Below, one piece after another: positions 32,149-32,210 of a stretch of 32,210 nucleotides of DNA (the stretch's first letter is position 1; each line of letters starts with the position of its first letter). The notes beneath the pieces were generated by a model. The model was given only the letters and a program-made list of their open reading frames with translations, ran no database searches and was not told the origin of the DNA. The stretch spans positions 1 through 32,210 of the forward strand of contig CAYWPQ010000018.1 of the NCBI GenBank assembly GCA_964460315.1. The letters are read 5' to 3'. The stretch comes from Lacustribacter sp964460315. GTDB lineage: Bacteria; Pseudomonadota; Gammaproteobacteria; Burkholderiales; Burkholderiaceae_A. Position numbers and translations under genes: made by a program.

Positions 32149-32210
32149 GGAGAGATGGATGAGTGGTTTAAGTCGCACGCCTGGAAAGCGTGTGTGGGTT
32201 CATAGCCCAC
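32149..32210 (+). tRNA. tRNA-Ser (anticodon GGA), partial, cut by window end
   Basis: The sequence starts GGAGAGATGGATGAGTGG, a class II tRNA-Ser 5' half, with an anticodon stem CACGC/GCGTG (32176-32192) around loop CTGGAAA, so the anticodon is GGA at 32183-32185, reading UCC and UCU. The long variable arm has begun (GTGGGTTCATAGCCCAC) when the window ends; the T arm and 3' acceptor strand are outside. Confidence 0.95.

Noticed and set aside
1..32210. Mobile element, prophage attachment site or genomic island next to the terminal tRNA genes
   Set aside because: No integrase, transposase, inverted terminal repeats or duplicated tRNA 3' ends were seen, and gene content is core-type throughout.

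Overview
The window looks like chromosomal, mostly housekeeping DNA of a betaproteobacterium, probably order Burkholderiales. The evidence is the close match of UvrB, IscR/IscS/IscU, HscA and 3-hydroxybutyrate dehydrogenase to that group, the block tyrB / uvrB - low-Mr phosphatase - isc operon, the neighbourhood lolDC / recJ - prfB - lysS - tatD - comEC, and a moderately GC-rich composition judged by eye. Genus is not determined. No insertion sequence, prophage, CRISPR array, plasmid gene or recognisable defence system is present. The window begins inside tRNA-Asn(GTT) on the minus strand and ends inside tRNA-Ser(GGA) on the plus strand.

Layout. 1-3009: tRNA-Asn, a carboxymuconolactone-decarboxylase-family gene (+), then on the minus strand a D-2-hydroxyacid dehydrogenase and an aromatic/aspartate aminotransferase. 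3162-5857: uvrB, translationally coupled to a low-molecular-weight tyrosine phosphatase. 5914-11413: a complete Fe-S assembly operon iscR-iscS-iscU-iscA-hscB-hscA-fdx-iscX, with two opposed IscR-type operators on its promoter. 11428-13342 (-): lolD and a single lolC/E permease, divergent from recJ (+). 15211-17843: prfB, with its programmed +1 frameshift, and lysS. 17840-18415 (-): a DUF2062 membrane protein. 18433-21759: tatD and comEC. 21830-24160: a two-gene module of circularly permuted ATP-grasp plus alpha-E protein. 24164-25479 (-): a gpt-type phosphoribosyltransferase and 3-hydroxybutyrate dehydrogenase. 25512-27277: an alpha/beta hydrolase coupled to a patatin-like lipoprotein. Then an NlpC/P60 lipoprotein (-), a HbpS/GlcG-like protein (+), class I fumarase (-), acetyl-CoA synthetase (+) and the tRNA-Ser promoter.

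How the genes relate. The isc block makes Fe-S clusters, and the class I fumarase here is a likely client. Hydroxybutyrate dehydrogenase, acetyl-CoA synthetase and fumarase fit acetate and ketone-body/PHB carbon entering the TCA cycle. UvrB and RecJ serve DNA repair, ComEC DNA uptake, PrfB and LysS translation, and LolCD outer-membrane lipoprotein export; two lipoproteins in the window are possible Lol cargo. Genes are tightly packed: there is no stretch over 300 bases without a gene, and many convergent or divergent pairs are separated by 3-32 bp or overlap.

I did not find a clearly new multi-gene system. The features most worth a second look are: a six-unit, 12-nt degenerate tandem repeat forming the start of gpt; a separate perfect 12-bp tandem repeat where lolC and recJ begin on opposite strands; the ATP-grasp/alpha-E pair without its usual transglutaminase partner; the coupled hydrolase and patatin-lipoprotein pair; and a strong hairpin whose arm contains the tRNA-Ser -35 element.
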